A DNA stretch of 64,000 nucleotides, from positions 1,727,223-1,791,222 of the forward strand of contig NW_017265135.1 of NCBI RefSeq assembly GCF_001638985.1, read 5' to 3'. A program made the translations under genes and the position numbers. How positions within the stretch are numbered: the stretch's first letter is position 1; every line of letters starts with the position of its first letter. Origin of the DNA: Phycomyces blakesleeanus NRRL 1555(-). Taxonomy: Eukaryota > Mucoromycota > Mucoromycetes > Mucorales > Phycomycetaceae. This document shows positions 11,595 through 25,363 of this stretch, piece by piece. The notes below the pieces were generated by a model, which made no database searches, was not told where the DNA came from, and worked only from the letters and a program-made list of their open reading frames with translations.

Positions 11595-12440
11595 ACCGTA
11601 ATGAATTCAAGCCCTCTCGTAATTCATTTTTCTCGAGAGCCCACCAGAGATACTCAACGAGGTTAAGATCCGGGCTTTGAGTTTACCGTTAGTAAAAACC
11701 CTGGATCTCATAATTGTTTTTTCACCACCTTAAATAAGACTTAGCATACCAGCTAGAATTGTCTTCTTGGAATAGGAAGATCTTGTTCTATTTCAGTGAA
11801 AAAGTTTAGAACTAAGAGAGGAAGTTTTGAGTAAAAATATTTGCATGTTGGTTTTGGTTTACGTTTCCATACAGAAATATTAAGATCTAAATCTACCGGC
11901 CTGAAAACAGCTCCAAATCATCATACTTCCCTTCTCCCACTTTATCGATTTGGTATTTTTTTCTTATACATTTTCTCAGCCCTTATTATTGCTCTACTTC
12001 CTCTATCGTGAACCCCAGCCGTGAACTTGGGCTCATCAAAACATGCAATACTTTTTTCATTACTCATGAATTCATTTTAGCCATATTCTCTTGTAGTTTT
12101 GTGTTAAAGTTAACTTATCGACTGTGATATACGGACTAAACCCCAAACGCGTAAGATAACTGAGTATTGTCTTTTTTATAGATGAATACTTTCAAGTTCT
12201 TTAAGAAGTTTTTCAGCCTGGGATATGAGGAAAACTAGATATTTTGAACTACTCACCCAAGGCGCCTTTCTGTACTTACGCCATTCCTTCCAGATCTTCT
12301 GGATCCTTTTCTTTCGCTTTAGAAATCCTGCTCCTACTCTTTTAAAAATGTATTTGATGGTTAATAGATTAATGCTATCTACGGTTGCAATCTTTTCTGC
12401 ACAAAAATCAGCTAAATGCATGTAAATGAGCATCATTATT
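11595..12440 (-). mobile_element. Decayed Tc1/mariner transposase (DDE family)
   Basis: Minus-strand translation shows, in the correct order, the hallmarks of a Tc1/mariner transposase. There is an HTH-like N-terminus with a basic linker (about 12436-12290). CFDEPKF near 12044-12024 carries the first catalytic Asp, and MMIWSCF near 11925-11905 matches the VMVWGC block. FQEDNSS near 11773-11753 carries the second Asp, and QSPDLNLVEYLW near 11679-11644 matches QSPDLNPIENLW with the third catalytic acid. The order and approximate Asp-to-Glu spacing (35 residues in this broken reading, against 34 in the family) fit DD34E elements. Several stop codons and frame changes (for example TGA and TAA between the last two blocks) show it is inactive. 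I could not locate terminal inverted repeats. Confidence 0.8.
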
Positions 12441-13759
12441 TGTAGGGATTCACTTTTTAATATGGATCGCTAGTCGGTTTAAAAAAATGTGTCTTGCATG
12501 TTGGATTCGATTAAAAAATGAGAGTAATATAATATCCTTAATTTCATTTTTTTTCTTGATTTATTTTAGTAGTTTTTAGTTGGGGTCGAAACGTTTATGT
12601 GTATCAATGTATATACAAGTACACTGGTAAGATATAAGTTCCCACAACTAGCTCGTAGCCAAGATAGATATCAGGTCGTATACAGTATTACGCTGATAAG
12701 CCCCGATCTGAGCTGGGACACCAGTAATTGTAAAACACTGGATACTGGATCTCCTTCTACTCCTGGCACTACGGCAGCATCACTGGCATTTTAGATTTGG
12801 CAGTGGCACCTGGACCACCTCTGCAGTTCTTAATTTTCTCAAAGTAATCCACGATAAATACGATCCTTTATTTTATTTCTTTGGCTACTTGATATTTATC
12901 GTCATAATCACCCTTTTGATAATCCTACCGAGTAATTTAGCTCCAGTTTAGTAGTAGTGTAGATACCACACACCTCTGTAGTAAATGTCTTGTTGACTAA
13001 TGCCACTGGCCAGCCCAAGGCCTCCCGGAACTAAAAGTTCGTACAAAAAAGTATATATACAAGTATATAAATGCTATAAAACCTGTTTTTTTTAACTGCA
13101 AACTAATTGGAAAAATCTGGTACGAAAATTGTGCCAGAGAGATTAACAAGATACACAATTTCCAATTATCAAATATACTCCTACACACTCACAATGTTAA
13201 AAATTAAGCGTTATTTTCAATAAAGTATCAATAAAACTATAACAATAACAATAATAACAACAACGACAACAAGGAGAATGATAATAATAATAAAAAAAAA
13301 TCCATTGAGCCAGCGTATATTTTTACATAAAAAAAAAAGGGAAAAACAAAATAATACATTTTCTTCTTTCGTCAAATCCATGCTAACAACTTATGCTCAA
13401 GTATGTATGACTTTTTTTTTCTGCTGTTGAAAAAAAAACGAAATCAGAGTTTACATGTTATTGAGCAAATATAAAATGAAGTTAGAAAGAGGGAAGTTGA
13501 GAGAAGAAGAGGGGAAGAGGGGGAAAGTGAATCGAGTGATAGAAAGGGGAAGATGACTGATAAAGATATAAAGGGATAGAGACTTGCTCTGTTGAAAGTA
13601 AGAAAGAGTTGAGTCACTTGTACAAGGTAGGTATTTTGAAATCGAAATTATGTTCATGAAGTGATTATACAACCCTGGACAAGAAATATGATATATACAC
13701 ATATTCATATATATATTTGTTTAAATTTGGTTGATAGATCTAGTTAATTATTAGATTAG
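12441..13759. other. Intergenic region beside transposon remnant
   Basis: No coding region recognised. The block at 12640-12840 is less AT-rich than its surroundings and may be further decayed repeat DNA. 13240-13300 carries AAC/AAT trinucleotide repeats. The stretch next to NOT1 probably holds that gene's 3' UTR. Confidence 0.4.
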
Positions 13760-13828
13760 TTATCTTTTCTTCTTTTTCTTCATTTTTAAGCTATTTTGTT
13801 AATTTTTCCTGTGCGTCTACGTGAAAGC

Positions 13829-16800
13829 TTACCTAGAGACACTTTCAAACAGACGTTCAATATCAGTGGCACATTTCGTGAATGAATGATTCCAGAAGTT
13901 ATAGCGAGGGTTCTTTATAAGCTCGATAAATGTAATAAGTAAGCCCCAAGGATGAGGACGGTTTACAATCAGACGCTCCAACAGTACTCGCGTAATCTGC
14001 TCCTTGACAATCTCCTTATTGCTTTCAGCAAATAGATAAAGAAGGACACAGCTAAAGTAGTGTGTGTGGCTGTTAGGATAACGCAGCTGGTTTGCAATTG
14101 CACTCAAGAACAAATAGCGACCTAACAATTGTATATTTAGACTTTGATTTACACATATCCAAAAACATTCTATCGTGTAATATTACCTTCTGAGTCAACT
14201 TCATTCAAGAGATGTTGGAAAATTTCCATAGGAGCACCCTGATTAACAGGAATTCCTTGGGTAATACCAGTCACGCCAACATAGAACACAAGTGCATTGA
14301 TTACTGGAAGGTTATATTTTGTTACCACATTAGAAGCTTCTTTCTGCTCCGGACTCAAAAGAAGCTTGTTCTGAAGCCCAGACAAGAAATCTTCAGGAGT
14401 CTCGGACACAATAAACTCATCCACTTGTTGCTTAAAGTCGTTTGCCTTGAGAGGTTCAATGTAATCAGATAATATACGTGGAGATTGGTTGATTTCAGGC
14501 AACAGATCCACCTTGAGATTGGGAGTAAATGGATCTGGAAGACGCATATTACGAGGGAACGCGCTTAGAATAAGGTTTCTGAGTTGGATACAGGAAGATG
14601 GAATCACGTCACAGAAACTGTAGTGATAGTCGCAAAGGAACTCAGGGAAATCATGCAACAGCACAAGCAAGACACGAAGTGTACCTCTGTACAGCATACG
14701 GGTCGTATCTCTTAGTTCAACATTACGAAGAAAAGGAACGAGAAACTGGAATAGACAGATGAGAAGCCTCTGGAAAGTTGGCCATCCCTTTTGATTCTCC
14801 GTCAACAGCAACTTTGGCATGAACAATCGATGAGAGATCAACTGGAGCCAAGCAAATGTGAATCCTGGGAAGTATGAAGGTTGAAGCATGTGGAAGGAGT
14901 TGCTCAGTGCAGTGAGGAGAGGGATATAGACCGACTGAAGCTGATGTTCTGCTGCATGAAGATCGCTCAACAAGCAAGTAAAGAGGCGCATAAATGGACG
15001 TTGGTTGAATTGCTGTTGGCGTTGCTCATGGTGCTGAGCAAGTATAAGTAGAATCACAGAAGTAACCTTGTTAAACTCGTTCACCTTGGCTGTATTATGA
15101 TTGCAGTTAGTAGGATCTGTCTGGAGCTTGACAATTCCAATAGCCAGTTTTGAAAAGGCGTCAATAGGCTGATATGCAAGGCTAGGAGATTGGCCAGGGA
15201 TTTCTTTAAACTTAATGGCATGCTCTACCGAAGCCTCGATACAGACACGATAAAATAGCATTGATACATCCTCAACCTTGAATATGCTTTGTTGAGCAAA
15301 TTGTGCAATAAATGCATTGTGAGCTTTCTCGGTAGTTGCGGGATGCTGGTAAAGGTGAACCCACTCGGTAAACAGGTACTCGAGTTGACCACGCAAAGTG
15401 GCTTCGTCTTCTTGAGCGTCTTTAACTTGATTCTGAGCCAGTCTGCGAATGTCCTGTGCATCCTTAACCTGGCTTTGAGAATAGCGACGGATATCTTCCA
15501 TCAACATTAATACACTTTCAGGAACATTTCCACGCAGTCTACCGAGTGCTTCAAGGGAAGACATAAACTCTTGGCGAGTGGCCAAAGGAGTCTCTCCAAA
15601 TACACAAGCCCGAATAAGTCTAGCAGTAAAGTCAATCGCAGTCGTTCGTCCAATATCAATCAAATGCCCAAGCTCTAGGTCTTGTTCGGGAAGATGGATC
15701 AAGCCGGACTTAATCAACGCAACGGTCACAGGAACATTATACTTGCGCTCATCGTCTGCATGGGTCAGCCATGATGTGACTAGGGTACCGACATTGGGTG
15801 CAACTTCGCACAAATTCTCGAGAAGGACGACAAATGTTTCTCTTGAGAGCTGGGTTTCGCTCTTGTAAAGTAGCTGGACTACCTTTTGAGCAAAGGTACG
15901 CGCGGCTTCTTCTTTATCAAAGCTTGAGAGTGCTAATATAGGAATCTGGTGGATGATCGCGCGGATATCATGGTGATTGGGTAAAGCACCAAAGCTCGAT
16001 ACATTGGTCTGGTTTGCTAGCTTCTCAAGTTCAGTCATGTACTGGCTAAATCTTTCGAGGGTCTGATGAGCACTAAGTTGTCCAGGAGGACCATCAAATC
16101 CGACATTGCCACCTCCAGCCGAGGGCATTGGGTGACCATTATTACCGTAGCCATAGCCGAAAGGACCACTTTCTGGGCGGCTCAGGCGAGAACCTCTTTC
16201 AGCCTCAAATGATGGATTACCCGAAGGTGCCGATCTGGAAATCCTAGCAAAATCCTCGTACACGCGAAGCTGACTAGACTGAAGGCCATTGGGTTTTGAG
16301 CGGAGGGGTTCTGGCAACGTTGCGGGGTATCTTGAAACAGAGAAAATCTCCATATCAAAGTAAGGTTGGCCAGGTCTTTGCTCGCGATGCTTTTTACGAG
16401 CGGTGTAAGCATTCATCATAGCCTCATCCACATCGATAGTAGCCTTTTCCATTGCAGCCTTTTCAATTACAGTACAGACTAATTCTAGATTATCAAATAC
16501 GGTTATATGTGCAGTCTGCTCTGCTACAGCCTATAATTTCATTTTCGTAGATCAATAATGAAATTCACCATCAAATGCGACTTTCTTTGTCATTTTTAGG
16601 TAAAAGCCTAATATTACCTCAGTAAGCCCACTGGCCAGGAAGATGTTGCGTAGGTTAGAAATAAGGCTTAGACGTAGAGGCTCTCTACATGTCACCATAG
16701 CAAGGCTTCCTGCAAGGTTTTGGGCCATAAGATGGGCTGCTTTGCGCATCTTTATCTCATCAGACTCCATTGCAAAGTCTTTAGTGACAAGTTCACGTGT

Positions 16801-19800
16801 AGATACGGTAGCAATAGACACTGAACGCTCCACCACAGCATCAATGATCTGTATTGATAAGGTTATACAAAATAATGTTTAGCCTACTCACAAATCCAGT
16901 GATTATATATGTATATAAATATTGACAAACCTCACGGATAGACTGGTTAATTGCTTGTAAAACTAAACGTTTTGCGCCTGGTTGCGTAGCATACATAACA
17001 ATCTGAGGATTGAATGTGATATATGGTGCAAGGTTTGGCAATGTAATCATCAGCGACTCTTCCATCTCAGGAATGAATCCTCCGTCTGGCACAGCAGACT
17101 GAAGCATTGGGTTTCCTCCAGGCATAGGTCTTCCATTGTTTACTAATGAAGAATCATCTCCTCTAGCTAACATTTCGGCTAAGACCGTTCTGTTGTCTTT
17201 GGGCTGCCTGTTTTTTAAAACAGAAGTTGCCTCAATATCTATAATGATTTTATATATGAGATTATAATTCGTATATTCTGATTTATATCAGCTTTTTTTT
17301 ATAAAAAATACATTACCATTTAATCCCAATGATAAACTCTTGCAAAGAACCTCAATCTCAAACTTGAGATTCAACTTCAATTCTGCAAACTGGTAAAGTT
17401 CTACCAGTAATTTTAAGATGGCCATAAGCCATGGGTTCGGCGGCTTGAACACTCTACTCTTGTTGCATTGCTCCAGTACTTTGCAAACAAAAGGAATGAC
17501 CACAATCAGGCGATTATTATCATAGCCCTCTAGTAAAAGTTCCTACACATAATCATCAGCGCTCTTCCCTACAATATTTTCCTTGGTGTCATTTACACAA
17601 GGGTATATTTGTGATATTGATAATTACCTTGAATGCAATATTTTTGTGTTTGATAGGTTTATTTCTAGCCAATGTCATTCCTCCTAACCAAGCACCCAAG
17701 TTTTTCAATAGGCCTCGCTCTGAAGAAGAAGACACGGTATTTTCCGAATTTAACAGGATTTGAATATTTGCATAAGTCTCACGAAGTACATGTTGATACA
17801 ACAATCTACTCTCCACAGCATCAAGAAGTAGGAGATACAATTCGTGATAATTTGGCTCAATACTAGCACGTTTTACGACGAGATAATTACTGAACCATTG
17901 ATAGGCCGACTGATCGAGTAGATTAAGCAAATCTGATGTCTTGGTTTCCAAGTTGTTGAGTGCAAGATTGTTTATAATAAACAGGATCTTGTCCTGGGTC
18001 AACTCTGGTGGTATTTCGTAATTGATATTCTCGTCACTTATTGGCACAGATGGAACCCTTAATGTCGTGAAGAAAACTGCTTGGTTGGGTGCCTTTGTTT
18101 CAGGAGGAGGCATCATATCAGCTTGGGCTGTCATTTCAGGCATTAATAACTCCTCTTGTTGTTGTTGTTGCTCCTGTAACTGCGCTGTCTGTAATGATGC
18201 ATTGATAAAGCGTATGAGCTCAGGGTTGGCTTGTTGGAGTTGCTGAATTTGCAACAAACAAGCACAAAATTGGGGAAATTCGGGTAGACGTGACTGGAAT
18301 TGAGTCAGAGCCTGAAGTCCAAAGTTGAACATCTTTGAGCCGAGTGGCTTACGCAAAGAATCAAGTACGCAACGTAGAGCAGATCTTAGAGGTGCGTAAG
18401 ACACAAGATGATGTTGAATCAATGAACCGAACAAGACACTTGTGATAGCTAGTTCTTTGTCAGGATATTTTGGGAAAAAGCTGTACTCATCAAACAGATT
18501 GTGGATCATACACGCATATAGGTCCTGCTCGTGTGAGTCTTTTGATGTACTGTAGCTTTTTAGTCGCCCGATAAATTCTTCAAGCGATAGTTCTCCACTA
18601 TAAATTCGTTCGTAGTTTGAGTTGGATTCTTTTTCTACTTCTGGTTTGAAGGAAACTTCAGCTCCAGTGGATCCTGGTTCTGCTTGAGTGCGAATGTTCA
18701 TAAGTTTGGGATAAGTTTGTAAGCAAACACTCTGAACTTCCTTAAGTAGTTCTGCATTATCGGGAGTCATCGGACTAAATGAAGAATGTAAAATCTATTA
18801 GATAATCCCCATCGTGTTTAAATATATATAAATAATAAAAAGAAGGGCCTGACTTACCTCTCCGAAAGAACCTTGAGAAAGAGGCCAAGAACATCCACTT
18901 GAAGGGGAACAGTTGAAGGCACTTGATTAACATCTTTTCGAGATAACTCAGCCGAAATCTTCTGGCTCAAAAAGTCCAAGCAGACACGCACAAATGCATC
19001 CTTATGCTCTGAGATTTTGTCTTGGAGCCATTTCTCAAGGTTTAAATATTCTCTACGAGACGCCAGCGCAGCAAGGTCGATCGCAAAGAAAAATGGTTGG
19101 ACTTCGAGCATTTGTGGAATGATCTGAGTACAAAACAAAGAATATTTAGTTGTTTTTATCCTTTTTCTTTCCTTGTCTCCCCGTTTCTAACCTTGAGTTC
19201 ATGGGTAAAATCAAGAATACGCATTAAAGAAGTGGAATCTTCTGCGTAGAATTCAAGAACGCTCTTTATAAAAAACGACGGATTGAGCTGCCAAAGTTTT
19301 GTCAACGCAAGTGTACTTCCAGGATGTCCTTTCAAGTGAATAGCAAGTAATTGCTGTAACATATCTTTGTGAATGAGGGACTTCATGGGCTAAGTGTGGA
19401 CCAATACAGAATATGGCTGTTAGGATACTTCAATGAACGATATAAACCTTCCTCGTTCTCTATTTCCTTATTCTATACATCTATTACTACTGTTATAAAT
19501 TTTATTATTTTTACCTGTACTTGTACAAGACCAAGGAATATAAGCTCTGGAGAATTTCTCGCCATCGCTTCCAACAGCTTGTTTGCATCTTCATTCACAG
19601 GAGTATCCACCAAATCCAATACACGTTCAATCAAATCCAAAGAATTGAGTTGATCATTTACCAATTGTGCTGCCGCAGCTCGCACATGTGTACTCGATGC
19701 ACTGAAATCCTCCAGTTCGATAACCTTTCGTTTAGATAAAGCGACCAAGCTTATGACATCCGGAGATGATGTGACCATTTGGTACAGTGCACTTATTTGA

Positions 19801-21459
19801 CCTTTTAGGTTACGCCATTTTCCAAAGAACTTATTCGCTGGGAAGAGTTCAGACCCCTGAGAATTCAGAAGGTGTAGGATCAGTATATACACATATATGA
19901 TATATCATAATAACAGGGGCAGAGCGGTGTTTATCTCTTGGGCTAAAAACAATAATAACAATAATAAGTTAAGAACTGTCATTGTCTTACCTTTGGGCTT
20001 TCCTTCCATGCACGGATGATTATATCGAGACCTCTTTTATCACGAAGTAAGAAGTGTTCATAATCTAGATTTTCAATTACTTTTTCCCAGTCCAAGTCTG
20101 GTGCCTAAATAGGTTCAGAATTATTGTGAGTTCAATATTCTACATAAAAAATTGGAGAAAAGTCTACAGACCAGCTCTTTTACAACGAGCACAAAGTTCT
20201 CGACATTCCAGCTGGATGATTCCGGGGAAGAACCATTTCCAACACCATTCATGTTGATGCAAGCTCTGGCTATAAAACCCAAGGTCTCTGCTACTTCTTT
20301 CTCGTCTATTTTCGGGTTTGTTTTTGAAAGTAGATCACGCACAGACGCTGGTGAGGAACAGCACTCATATCCAGCCTCTAGCACCATTTTGCTGAGAGCC
20401 CCTTGCTCGGCCTCTCCGTTTCTGATACAATGTTTTACATTAATGAATACTCCGTTCAGCTTTTCTTACACCACTGTACTCACTCTGCCATTTTTCGTGC
20501 GAGAGATAATTGTATTTTTTGAGGTATCGTTTTGTCTGAAAGATGTTTAGCCGCGAGGGAGACAAATGCCTGGATATCTTCGTCTTTGAATAAATTTGAA
20601 TGTGAGTCTAGGCTTTTTTGTATCGCTTGTAAAGCCCAAGATAAAGTAATTTCTGGTACTGAGTCGAGTTCACTTAAAACGCGTGTAGCAGGCTGAATAT
20701 TTTTTGTAACGACTGTAATAGCTAAGAAAACAAAAGAGCAAGTCAGGACGTTGAGTTACGCGAATCGAATGAGCTATGGTAAAGTTTGCGAGATGTAATA
20801 TTACCTTGGATGACGACCTCGTGTCGAGCAGATGAGATTAAAAGAGATGCACAGACGAATATATCAAACGCGTTTAGTTTAAGTTCGCGGAGAACGGTCT
20901 CAAGATCAAGATAAATAGATGACTCTGTTTTACAGAATGCTTCGAGTGCTTCACTGAAGGTGACGACAGAATCAGACCTAGTTTTGTCGTCCAAGATGAC
21001 GTTTTCTTTCAAGAGTTGGAATTCCGGCGCGGCGTAATCTTCTGTTGGACCGCGTTTATAACGTTCTGAAAGGATGAATCGCAAGAGATGTTGACGAATA
21101 CTCTCTCCGTGAGTCTCAATGATCTGGGAAAGAAAAAAAAGAGGATAAAAAGGGAAAGAAGTTAAGAAAAGGAAGTTAGGCTAAGAAATCATCAAACGGG
21201 AACTGTGTCACCGGAGAGTTGCCCAAGCCAAGTCACGACTCGCGCGCCCTTTCTTCCTTTTGATGGGTTTACTTACGGACTTGATCTCAGAAGCTTTTCT
21301 TGAATAGTTTTCTTTGGTTAGACTAGAGAGTAAGATGATGACCTGTGCCTTTACGATGCGAACGAGGCTGGTTTTCTGGGACTTTGTCGCTGAACGATTA
21401 GAGATGGGCGACGATCTTGGGCTCGGTATGGAGTTGGAAATTTCTGGTTCACTGCTCAT
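13829..21459 (-). CDS. NOT1: CCR4-NOT complex scaffold subunit Not1
   Basis: Scaffold of the CCR4-NOT deadenylase/transcription complex. Fourteen exons: 21459-21277, 21123-20805, 20721-20484, 20421-20172, 20104-19991, 19856-19515, 19389-19192, 19123-18858, 18774-17628, 17542-17317, 17238-16931, 16848-16618, 16530-14187, 14121-13829. The sum is 6459 nt, in phase throughout, giving 2152 aa (yeast 2108, human 2376). Recognisable blocks: [20 protein letters not shown] (HEAT/TTP-binding region); [20 protein letters not shown] and [17 protein letters not shown] (CAF1-binding MIF4G); [18 protein letters not shown] (CNOT9-binding region); and the C-terminal NOT module with [12 protein letters not shown] and [19 protein letters not shown]. 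The start is the first ATG (MSSEPEIS). Exon 4's donor is a weak GTCTGT, required by reading phase. The final stop overlaps a GTAAGC donor, so an alternative C-terminus is possible (see findings). Confidence 0.97.
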
Positions 21460-22541
21460 ATTTATAGCCACAGAGCATTATGGCATGCGTGGAAAAAAGT
21501 CTTGTGAAGATGGCTACTCTGATGGCTGCCTGTTCGATCGTAAACGTGTGACTTTCAAAGCTCAAGGAAGATACCTGTAAGAGGGGATACACAAAAGAAA
21601 ACGTTTAAAGTCGCTATGTGCACCAGTAGGACACCACACGTAATTTTGAGTGACGTGAACGTCCATTGGAGTACCGACAAAGGAGAACATGTTTGCAGTG
21701 TATTCACATGAAAAGAATGTATGTTAACCTCAAATATAAGAGCTAGAAAAAAGGGTAAAGAGGTTGGGTGTGAGATTTGTGCCTGGGTACATGCATAAAT
21801 TACCTCCGTATCAAATCTGGGCACATAATTGGTCTGTGACGTATATTGTAATCCCAGGTTTAAGAAGATGTCTTCTCAAGCGTTCCTGTTCTTGACATAT
21901 AGCTCTACTTATTTATATCTTGTTTATGAATTGAGTGGGTCTTGCAATGAACTATGTGTCCTGAGAAAACAATATTTTGTAGTGGCTAAAAATAGAAATT
22001 AGATTAGTAAATACACTTTTGACACTTATTTTTCAGATAATTAACCATGTACATTAATTTTGGATAATATTGAAAAGCCCAGATCATCTTTAAGCATTAT
22101 ATCTTCCTACTAGTACATGCATAGTCTGTTCTAGATATTCAATTATATTAAAGGTGTCTTAGTAATGCAGAAATTGAAGATCATATATTGTGGTAGGTAA
22201 AGAATATGAACTCAGCCAAGTGCAACGATGTTCTGGAACAAAAGTTCTTGCTCAAACCTTTAATCCAGGAACAGTTTCCAGTTACTAAAACAGATTATTA
22301 AAAGGAATGGTACTGACTAATAGATAAGCTAAAATGTCACACCTTAAAAGAGATTATCCGAAAACAAATGAACTAGTATTTTTATATGCTTCATAAAAAT
22401 GGTATTAAACTATGCGATGTTGAGCTGTTTTTATTGAAATGATAAAAATAACGACAAATTTTATTTGCTCAGTTGTTTTTTTTATATTGTATGGTTGTTA
22501 TTGTTTTTGAATATATAGAGAGGGAAAAAGAAGAAAAGTAT
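21460..22541. other. Intergenic region between NOT1 start and HIS4 end
   Basis: About 1.1 kb holding the NOT1 promoter and the HIS4 3' UTR. Short open frames here (for example 21555-21824 on the minus strand) have no recognisable features. Confidence 0.45.
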
Positions 22542-25260
22542 TTATTTTCTGATATCAGCTACACGGATAGCAACGGCATTACGGTGGGCATCCAGGCCTT
22601 CAATTTCTGCCAATCTCATAACGGTGTCACCAAGTCTGTCGAGTCCTTCTGCGGTAAGTTCTTGTGAAGTAATGTGCTTGACAAATGTGAGGGTGTTCAC
22701 ACCAGAGTACATGCGAGAATAACCATAGGTAGGCAAAGTGTGGTTGGTACCGGAAGCATAGTCACCCATACTTTAAAATAAAATGCTTGTTTTAATATCA
22801 AGTATTACACCAAAAAAATAAATAAACGCTATTGTCCTTACCTTTCTGGAGAGTAGTGACCAACAAAGACACTTCCAGCATGTTGGATATCAGGAATGAG
22901 TCTGGCGGCATTGTCAATGTGAAGAATAAGATGCTCAGGTGCATATTCATTGGAGAAACGAACAGCCTCATCGATGGTGTTTACACGGAGAGTGTAAGAC
23001 TTGGGAATACTTTCACGGATGATATCCACACGGGGGAGACGAATAGCCTGCTCGTGGATAGCATCTTCAATAGCAGCGAGAATAGAATCCTCAAGATCAA
23101 CAGCAACCAAGACAACCTGGGAATCGACGCCGTGTTCAGCCTGGGACAACAGATCAGCGGCAACGTAGGAGGGCTTGCAAGTGCGGTCAGCAATAACCAA
23201 TACTTCAGAGGGACCGGCAGGCATATCAATGGAGACAAGGCAAGAGGTATCATTCTGGGCAACCATTTTGGCAGCAGTTACGTACTGGTTACCAGGTCCA
23301 CAGATCTTGTCTACCTTGGGAACTGTCTGGGTACCATAAGCCATAGCGGCAACAGCTTGTGCACCACCAGCAAGAACAACGTGCGAAGCCCCAACCTTGT
23401 GAGCAACATACAATACCTCAGGAACAACAGTACCATCGGCGCGAGGAGGGGTGGCAATCACAATTTCGGAACAGCCGGCAACCTTTGCAGGGATACCCAG
23501 CATAAGAGTAGTTGAAGGAAGAATGGCGGTTCCACCAGGGACATACAAGCCAACCTTTTCAATTGGGCGAGCAAATCGAGAGCATACAACGCCAGGCATT
23601 GTCTCAACAACAAGAGTCTCGCGGTCCATTTGTGCGTCGTGGAACTTGTAAATGTTGTCATAAGCTTGGTCGATGGCTGCCTTGGTGAGAGGGTCCAATT
23701 CCATATCCTTGGGGTTGAAAGGTGCTTTGATGGTAGCATGTTCTAAGTTGACGCGATCAAACTTGGCAGTAAGGTCCTTCAAAGCAGCATCACCACGCTC
23801 ACGGACATCCTTCATAATAGGAGCAACTCTGGCAGAGATCTCGGAGGAGTCAATGATGGGACGCAGCAAAAGCTTTGCTCTCTTCTCGGCAGAGATATCG
23901 TTTGAGGAGTAGGTCACCATCTCGATTCTGCCATCCTTCTTGGGGGCAGGCTTGGGAGCAGGAGTGGGAGCAGGCTTAGGAGCGGCAACAGTTGGTTCGA
24001 TCCACTTGGGCTTGGCGTTACCAGGACGACGGGTGACCTTGCGGGCCTTCTTGTCAAGGTTCTTCTCGATATCCTCAATAGATACACCGGCACTGACACA
24101 CTTGGTAAGGGCAAAGTATATCAGGTCTGCAGCCTCCCACGCGATGTCATCCTTTTCGGTGGCATCACACAACTCCTCGGCTTCCTCCATAATCTTAGAC
24201 TTGAGAAGCTTAGCATCGTTGAAAAGACGTGCTGTGTAAGATCCAACGGGTGCGCTGTTCTTTCTGCTCTGAAGAGTCTGTTGGAGAGATGCGAGACCAG
24301 TCTCAGCACCAAAACAAGTACGAGTATTGAGGTGACAGAATCCTTAAAAATAATGTATAAGTTCCTTGCTATTTTCTTTTTCAATCATTCTTCTATGTTT
24401 ATACCTGCTCCGTGCTGTTTAACAATGAAGCGAAGGGCGTCGCCATCACAATCGTAGTCGATACGGACTAGGGTTTGGGTAGCACCTGAAGTCAGACCCT
24501 TGTGCCAAAGTCCATGGCGTCTGCTCTGGTAGACACCTTGGCCCAAACGGATCGACTCCTTCACACTTTCTTGGCTAGAATAAACAAGTCCAAGGGCAGT
24601 GTTGCGTTCATCTACTACCATTGTTGTATAGAGCCCATCGGCACGGTCAGTAGTAGCAGCAGCCAAGAACGCCTCTCCGACATTAAGCTTATTCTTAACA
24701 CTGGGATCAGTGGTGAGGATTGATGCAGGAACAAGGGTATCCAAATTGACGGCGTTGAAGCTACGGATGCCATCGATGGTCAATGCGGCGAAATCGCTCA
24801 CTTCGACAACAATGCGGCGGAGACCACCTTCGAGTAAAACAGCACTTTTAAAAGCATTTGCCTGTTGAGCCAATGCTTTGTTGGAAGAGGCCTCTTTTCG
24901 GGTTGCCTGGACAATAAAGGCAGAAACGCCTGCGGGAGAGTTCAGGAGAGACTCCAACAAAGGGTTCTCGAGAGCAGAAGTGACAGCAATACGTTCTTCA
25001 GGAATTCCAGCCAATTCCTGCACGACATTTGCATACACGCTAATGTCAAAAACAACCTTCCACACACCCACGTCCCACAATTTAACAGCCTCCTCTACGG
25101 TTGAAGCATGAGTCCAAAACAAAGTTGAACCAGTTTGCTGAATCAATTCTTTAACAGAGTCAACAGTTGTATTCTTAAGAAGCACAGAGCCAAGGTAGGT
25201 GAGTGAGTTCTTGAGTGATGCCTGAGCGACATCAGTCGCATCAAGTGAAGGTAAAAACAT
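22542..25260 (-). CDS. HIS4: Trifunctional histidine biosynthesis protein His4
   Basis: Fusion catalysing steps 2, 3 and the last two oxidations of histidine synthesis: phosphoribosyl-ATP pyrophosphohydrolase, phosphoribosyl-AMP cyclohydrolase and histidinol dehydrogenase. Exons 25260-24405, 24342-22842 and 22770-22542 give 861 aa (yeast 799). An N-terminal extension of about 220 residues, as in other fungal His4 proteins, precedes the cyclohydrolase ([29 protein letters not shown], with the zinc-ligand Asp and Cys pattern). The pyrophosphohydrolase follows ([19 protein letters not shown], about 300-395). After an Ala/Pro/Lys linker (about 405-425) comes histidinol dehydrogenase with [31 protein letters not shown] (catalytic Glu-His) and the [13 protein letters not shown] block. 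The start is the only ATG before the conserved N-terminus. No clear TGACTCA (Gcn4/CPC1) site was found in the short upstream gap. Confidence 0.97.
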
Positions 25261-25363
25261 GGTTTATCGAATAAAGTAATAAAAATGCTACTCCAAAGGT
25301 ACTATCAAGAAAAATATAGGTGTGACTTGCAAATGTAAATATGAATCATCTTTGATCGGAGCA

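Noticed and set aside
25261..25363. Gcn4/CPC1 site for HIS4
   Set aside because: Only loose matches (TGACTT, TGAATCA) in the gap; no TGACTCA.
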